In this document: positions 57,915 through 64,000 of the stretch, piece by piece
How the letters are laid out: every line of letters begins with the position of its first letter
Numbering within the stretch: position 1 is the first letter of the stretch
Notes under the pieces: model-generated
The model's input: only the letters and a program-made list of their open reading frames with translations
What the model was told of the DNA's origin: nothing
Database searches by the model: none
Source of the DNA: Topomyia yanbarensis
Lineage: Eukaryota; Arthropoda; Insecta; Diptera; Culicidae
Direction of reading: 5' to 3'
Assembly (NCBI RefSeq): GCF_030247195.1
Contig: NC_080670.1
Location: 39,541,524 to 39,605,523 of the forward strand
Length of the DNA: 64,000 nt
Made by a program: the position numbers and the translations under genes

Positions 57915-59936
57915 CAATCCTATCCTATCCAATCCTATCCAATCCTATCCAATCCTATCCAATCCTATCCAATCCTATCCAATCCTATCCAATCCTATCC
58001 AATCCTATCCAATCCTATCCAATCCTATCCAATCCTATCCAATCCTATCCAATCCTATCCAATCCTATCCAATCCTATCCAATCCTATCCAATCCTATCC
58101 AATCCTATCCAATCCTATCCAATCCTATCCAATCCTATCCAATCCTATCCAATCCTATCCAATCCTATCCAATCCTATCCAATCCTATCCAATCCTATCC
58201 AATCCTATCCAATCCTATCCAATCCTATCCAATCCTATCCAATCCTACCCAATCCTATCCAATCCTATCCAATCCTATCCAATCCTATCCAATCCTATCC
58301 AATCCTAACCAATCCTATCCAATCCTATCCAATCCTATCCAATCCTATCCAATCCTATCCAATCCTATCCAATCCTATCCAATCCTATCCAATCCTATCC
58401 AATCCTATCCAATCCTATCCAATCCTATCCAATCCTATCCAATCCTATCCAATCCTATCCAATCCTATCCAATCCTATCCAATCCTATCCAATCCTATCC
58501 AATCCTATCCAATCCTATCCAATCCTATCCAATCCTATCCAATCCTATCCAATCCTATCCAATCCTATCCAATCCTATCCAATCCTATCCAATCCTATCC
58601 AATCCTATCCAATCCTATCCAATCCTATCTAATCCTATCCAATCCTATCCAGTCCTATCCAATCCTATCCAATCCTATCCAATCCTATCCAATCCTATCC
58701 AATCCTATCCAATCCTATCCAATCCTATCCAATCCTATCCAATCCTATCCAATCCTATCCAATCCTATCCAATCCTATCCAATCCTATCCAATCCTATCC
58801 AATCCTATCCAATCCTATCCAATCCTATCCAATCCTATCCAATCCTATCCAATCCTATCCAATCCTATCCAATCCTATCCAATCCTATCCAATCCTATCC
58901 AATCCTATCCAATCCTATCCAATCCTATCCAATCCTATCCAATCCTATCCAATCCTATCCAATCCTATCCAATCCTATCCAATCCTATCCAATCCTATCC
59001 AATCCTATCCAATCCTATCCAATCCTATCCAATCCTATCCAATCCTATCCAATCCTATCCAATCCTATCCAATCCTATCCAATCCTATCCAATCCTATCC
59101 AATCCTATCCAATCCTATCCAATCCTATCCAATCCTATCCAATCCTATCCAATCCTATCCAATCCTATCCAATCCTATCCAATCCTATCCAATCCTATCC
59201 AATCCTATCCAATCCTATCCAATCCTATCCAATCCTATCCAATCCTATCCAATCCTATCCAATCCTATCCAATCCTATCCAATCCTATCCAATCCTATCC
59301 AATCCTATCCAATCCTATCCAATCCTATCCAATCCTATCCAATCCTATCCAATCCTATCCAATCCTATCCAATCCTATCCAATCCTATCCAATCCTATCC
59401 AATCCTATCCAATCCTATCCAATCCTATCCAATCCTATCCAATCCTATCCAATCCTATCCAATCCTATCCAATCCTATCCAATCCTATCCAATCCTATCC
59501 AATCCTATCCAATCCTATCCAATCCTATCCAATCCTATCCAATCCTATCCAATCCTATCCAATCCTATCCAATCCTATCCAATCCTATCCAATCCTATCC
59601 AATCCTATCCAATCCTATCCAATCCTATCCAATCCTATCCAATCCTATCCAATCCTATCCAATCCTATCCAATCCTATCCAATCCTATCCAATCCTATCC
59701 AATCCTATCCAATCCTATCCAAACCTATCCAGTCCTATCCAGTCCTATCCAATCCTATCCAATCCTATCCAATCCTATCCAATCCTATCCAATCCTATCC
59801 AATCCTATCCAATCCTATCCAATCCTATCCAATCCTATCCAATCCTATCCAATCCTATCCAATCCTATCCAATCCTATCCAATCCTATCCAATCCTATCC
59901 AAACCTATCCAGTCCTATCCAACCCTATCCATCTTA
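57915..59936 (+). repeat. Decamer satellite (AATCCTATCC)n, about 200 copies
   Basis: Two kilobases of head-to-tail AATCCTATCC with almost no interruption. Each decamer is two related pentamers, CCTAT and CCAAT (CCWAT). Only about ten units differ, all by single bases (near 58248, 58309, 58630, 58651, 59722, 59732, 59742, 59902, 59912, 59923). The reverse strand is (GGATTGGATA)n, with GG every five bases. A 683-codon open frame through it has no stop only because none of the three phases of the decamer contains one; it is not a gene. Confidence 0.98.
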
Positions 59937-60322
59937 CTAATTACAATACGCCTTGATAGATGTGAATCGGAGAGTCCAGGATGGCTTAATGGGCGTTTTT
60001 CATGATTTCCAAACTCTCACCAAACCAAATTTCCACCAGTAGGTAGTATTTGTAATATTTGTATAGTGTTTGAAATTCTATTGTCTAATTGTGATGTGCT
60101 GCATGTTTTTGCTATTCTCACCTTTCGTTTCAATTAATTTTATGTCATTCTTTTCATGACTGATACAATACATAATATCTTCCCCTAATGTATTGTAGTA
60201 TACGAACCGCACGTGGATTTAATCTTTACTGAATGAATGACTGATTTGTGTGTCGTTTCTGCTTTTGCTGCTTCTTTCTCGACAGCACTCAAAAGCACAT
60301 GAGAATATGTAAACGACCGGAC

Positions 60323-60616
60323 GGTTATTAAAACGCATTAGTGTACGCAAACTTACAAACTCACTAGTAAACGGTAAAAAGAACACGTTTAATAACATGC
60401 AAACGCTCGAGTATTTCACGATAATACAAACCGGTTGCAAGCGGGGCGCTTCCATGATTGCAAGATTGTGGGCGCAGGTGTATGTGAATGATCACGTTTG
60501 CAACCGGTTTTGTATTATCGTGAAATACTCGAGCGTTTGTATGTTATTGAACGTGTTCTTTTTACCGTTTACTAGTGAGTTTGTAAGTTTGCGTACACTA
60601 ATGCGTTTTAATAACC
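60323..60616. repeat. Palindrome, 294 bp, 118 bp arms
   Basis: 60323-60440 and 60498-60616 are reverse complements with only a few differences (GGTTATTAAAACGCATTAGT at the outer ends, CGAGTATTTCACGATAATAC inside). The loop is 57 bases. Arm sequence is related to the tandem units that follow (AATATGCAAACGGCTAAACGG near 60830, split here at 20). Confidence 0.9.
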
Positions 60617-60696
60617 CTCCGGGGCGGCAATTAAATCTGCGTGTTAGCACTTACAAATCTATAAACGCAGTCTCAAACGCCAACGTACAAACCGAA

Positions 60697-61900
60697 ACTT
60701 GTATACACTAGACAACAAATCTCAAGGCACTACAGTTTGAGACACCAGTGATATGGGGAGAACACTTTTTTTCTTTATCGTGCACTCAAAATTAAATAAC
60801 AGAATGGCGAACATGCTAAAGTCCACGCGAATATGCAAACGGCTAAACGGTTATATAAAAAGAATTCAAACACGCGAACTTATACACACCCTAGCATACG
60901 CGACATAAAAACGTTCACGCGATCAAACACGTTAACATAGCAACGCTTGTTCCCTTCGCGGAAATACAACTTTGGTCCCGCATGCGAACATACAATCGCG
61001 ATCATCCGCGCGCATCTACCTGCGATCTTGCATTGAAAAAAAAAAACGTTACGGTGTCCACGTTTATATGTCAGTACTTACGAATTTATAAACGTGGTTT
61101 CTAAAGCGATAATACAAAAGCCCGCTTCCGCGCGATCATACATCGATCATGTGCGGAAGCTGTTACATTGGGTCCTAGTAGCTTAGGTCCATGCCTTCAA
61201 TATTTGTCCCAAAAAAACCTCGTATACAATAGATGTCTCAAGGCATGGCCGGATACTGTAGTATTATGGGGGGGGGGGGGAAACTTACTCACTTTTAGAT
61301 GTGAAACGTACACTCAAAATCGAGGTTCGTACATACGTACGCAAACAAACGCGAACATACAAACGATAGATCTCCGCGCGATAATGCAACCGTACTTACA
61401 AACGAAAACATGCAATTTCGATCATCCACGCAAATCTAACATAATAATTGTGATTAAAGGAACCTTTTAACACCTATGACTTTATAACTGCGATCTCAAA
61501 TGTGAACACGAGAAAGCGATTCATTCTTGCGATCATGAATCGGGTCACGTCCGGGATCTCTACCTGTAGTCCTAGGACACCTTAAGTCACACTTCTTCTA
61601 TTTAACCATTCCGCAAAAAAATAAATGACGCTCGTGTACACTAGACAACAAGTTTCAAGCGGGCAAATGGTCGGGAATTCTAGTGATCTGGGGAGCTCAC
61701 TCTCTTCTAGGATCTGAGCCGTACACAGTCCTTTACATACAAACGCTCGAACCCTTCGCGATCATTCACGCACACTTACGCCCGCAATCTCGCAAACATT
61801 AAAACGTCTCGGTGATTAAGTGAGCGTTTAAATTTATAAACGATCAGTACCACACTATTATGAAATTTCCACGTCCCCACATCAGAACCGTACGCTCAAT
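60697..61900 (+). repeat. Degenerate tandem array, units of about 410-520 bp
   Basis: Three units start with GTATACACTAGACAACAA-like words (60700, 61219, 61631), followed by TCTCAAG(G/C)..., GATCTGGGGAG or GTATTATGGGG, and then GCGAACATACAAACG and CGCGATCAT words. Unit 2 contains a G13 run (61268-61280). The CG-containing words are unusual against the AT-rich background. Confidence 0.65.
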
Positions 61901-64000
61901 TTCTCAATCATATTCATGGTCTGCTGCAGTTGGCCTTAGGCAGTGCTTTAGTCGGTGACATTTCCTGTCTCGTCTGCAATTGTAGTGAATGTATCTGATA
62001 GGAATCCTATCCGAAAATCCATCTTTTATTAGCTACGGCGTCGTTTATGTTTTCGTGTGTAATGTAATTTTGTGCGAAAACGCCAAAACGTAGTGAAGAG
62101 CACGTAAAGAACACAATTGCCATCAAGATGGCGCCAGTATTCGATCAGCCTCTAAACAAATCAAGATTCCGTTCAAAACATTACGTGCTAGTGTAAAAGG
62201 AAAGTGCTCGTCATCAATGGAAGCGCGTCAGATATTTCGCGTTAGTTAACAATATAATAATTTAAGGTGTTGTTGAAGTAGAGAATCGCAAATAATATGA
62301 TCAAAAAAATGAAGGAAAAAGAAACAAAAAAAAATGCTCCAAAGTGCAAACGTGATCGTCGCACACCTTAGCAACCATGTGAACCGGAAAGCACAACTTC
62401 AATTCCACACTCTGGCGACGACGAAGACAGTCATTCGCAAGTACGGAGCCAGATGCAGCTGCTGAAAAAACATGTTTTTTCAACATTTTTGTGTTAATAA
62501 TTTGTAAATAATCTGCACTATTCATACTCTTCAAATAAAAGTGGAACCACTGATTTTCTAGGCGAATACATTGTTTTATTTAATCTCAAATTTAGTGACC
62601 TATCGTTCCCCGATTATGAAAGCGTTTGTCAGGCATAAAATCATTATTTCCAAAATGTTGCCAGATGTATAAGATTTTCAACGAATGCTTGTATGTTTAA
62701 ATATGTGCAAAAATACCATCTCAAGAGCTCGCCAAAAAACTGACCTACTTGACCCCACTCTACTCTAACCGTCTGGAATTTGAACGAACAGTACGTTTAT
62801 TTTTTATTTTTTTTTTTGACGTAAAGAATACGGCTTAGCCAGGGACTTGTACGGACATCAAAAATCCAAAAATGCAACTTTGAGAGAAAATTACATTAAC
62901 AACAATTAAATTAAATGGTTTGATTAGAAGTCATGAGGTTGTCTTCAAATTTCGCCAATATGAAATCGATTTTTTTTTATTTATTGAATTTCCAATCTTC
63001 GAAAGCGCTGGATTAGTATCGAAAGTTATTATTGAAAGAAAAAAACCCTGCTTAGGGTTGCTACACCGGTTTTTGGATGTGAATTTCGTGTCTTCATTCA
63101 GATAAATCCGAATTCGCCCGGAAGAACCCGTTGGATTGTTTTGTAATTTTGCGTTGCCCTTTTATTTATCAGGAATCGTCCAGCACCCAGTCCTCATAAA
63201 CATCATCCTCGGGTTGAAGGCCCTAATTGTTAAGGAGGGCCCTCTTGGCATTGACAAATATTATTTTAAAAGTGCCTTTTGGGTTTATTTTACCCCATTG
63301 AACCTTCGCTTCAATGGATCAAAGTTCCTCACAAAGATTCTCGAAAGAAACTAAAGTGTGATTTCACACTCCGTATTTGTTTACTGAGGAACAGCGTAAA
63401 GTTTGTTCGGGTTATCCTTCACAGCGAGAGTGACTGGTGCTTTTAGATTCTTTGTGAATACCCGAGGAAGCGAAACTAAGGAAACTAAATCAAAAAAACT
63501 GTTCACAAATACGAAAAAAATAAAACTAAATGTGAACGGCACAGTGATATACCAAAACATTGCACTCTACGGTGAATGTGAAGAAAATAAGATATTTTTC
63601 CTCCTAGTGCTACGAGCTACATAACAAATAAAACAGTGCATATTTATTTGTTATTAAGCGTTTTATACAAAAAAAAAGCAATGGAAGCGCTCCAAAATTC
63701 TGTCAAGTGATCACTTTAATTCGAAATTCTAATTGATTTCAACGCATACCCATGTGTCTCTTGAAATCTATCCCATGCTCAGTAAAACTCTGATGATCAA
63801 AGTACCACTAGAGGCGGTAACCCTACCTATATTTGAGAGCTCAATTGTTCAAATGGGTCATCAAAACTTCTTGAAATACCAAAAGCATTCAAAATTGATC
63901 CAAAAAATTAAATTTTAATATATTTGGTTTGACGTTCATTCTTACAAAATCCATAAAAAATCATATTCAAATACGAGATAATACCGAAACATTTTTGTCA
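61901..64000. other. No gene recognised
   Basis: A 24-codon lysine-rich frame at 62297 (MIKKMKEKETKK) is followed in another frame by an acidic stretch (PHSGDDEDSHSQ) and AATAAA near 62534. This could be a decayed processed transcript, but there is no poly(A) tail. Nothing else supported. Confidence 0.25.

Noticed and set aside
57915..59936. CRISPR-like or telomere array
   Set aside because: There are no spacers between units, and the unit is not a permutation of TTAGG. The genome is eukaryotic.
57905..59956. A 683-codon open reading frame reading ILSNPIQSYP repeats
   Set aside because: It is the translation of a 10 bp satellite whose three phases contain no stop; variants are not codon-biased and there is no coding context.

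Overview
This is eukaryotic, non-coding, transposon-packed DNA. Its repeats point to an insect and most probably a culicine mosquito (Aedes-like): tRNA-headed SINEs of the Feilai type, an IS630-Tc1-mariner element with a DD37E catalytic triad (the ITmD37E group known from mosquitoes), a CR1-clade LINE with a PHD-finger ORF1, an I-like LINE, a Bel/Pao remnant, and many small TA- or TWA-flanked inverted-repeat elements. I find no convincing intact host gene, no tRNA or rRNA gene, and no bacterial features. The species is inference; the repeat structures are seen directly.

Layout. 1-1250: minus-strand Bel/Pao pol remnant. 1260-4105 (5' UTR perhaps to about 4400): minus-strand I-like LINE (gag with CCHC knuckles, endonuclease, reverse transcriptase start), interrupted by a 540 bp SINE with a 19 bp target duplication. 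5769-10695: plus-strand CR1-like LINE with PHD ORF1, an exact 1.2 kb tandem duplication of its endonuclease region and a deletion of the reverse transcriptase core. A second copy of the SINE abuts its 3' end (10697-11222) and a third lies reversed at 20738-21262. 12.5-25 kb: palindromic and inverted-repeat MITEs (TWA-flanked Harbinger-like, TA-flanked Tc1/pogo-like) with long unrecognised single-copy-looking stretches between them. 25.7-26.7 kb: a truncated DD37E transposon nested in a pogo-like repeat. 27.5-28.8 kb: strongly T-rich strand. 28.9-30.5 kb: decayed tandem array of a roughly 118 bp monomer.

34.9-41.7 kb: a minus-strand Jockey/CR1-group LINE split by a 4.37 kb hAT-like element (35523-39896) with an 8-9 bp target duplication, and also hit by a Feilai-like SINE. 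42-54.8 kb: more fold-back elements, a full-length (1285 bp, two-TIR) DD37E transposon with a nearly intact transposase pseudogene, and a TA-flanked 784 bp fold-back with arms of about 360 bp. 57.9-59.9 kb: about 200 copies of the decamer AATCCTATCC. 60.3-61.9 kb: a degenerate tandem repeat family containing an inverted 118 bp duplication. The rest, to 64 kb, holds nothing I can name.

The elements do not work together as a pathway. What the window records is a nesting history: LINEs first, then SINE, MITE and hAT insertions into them, then local duplications and palindromes. The strongest unexplained signals are the decamer satellite and the density of long hairpins.
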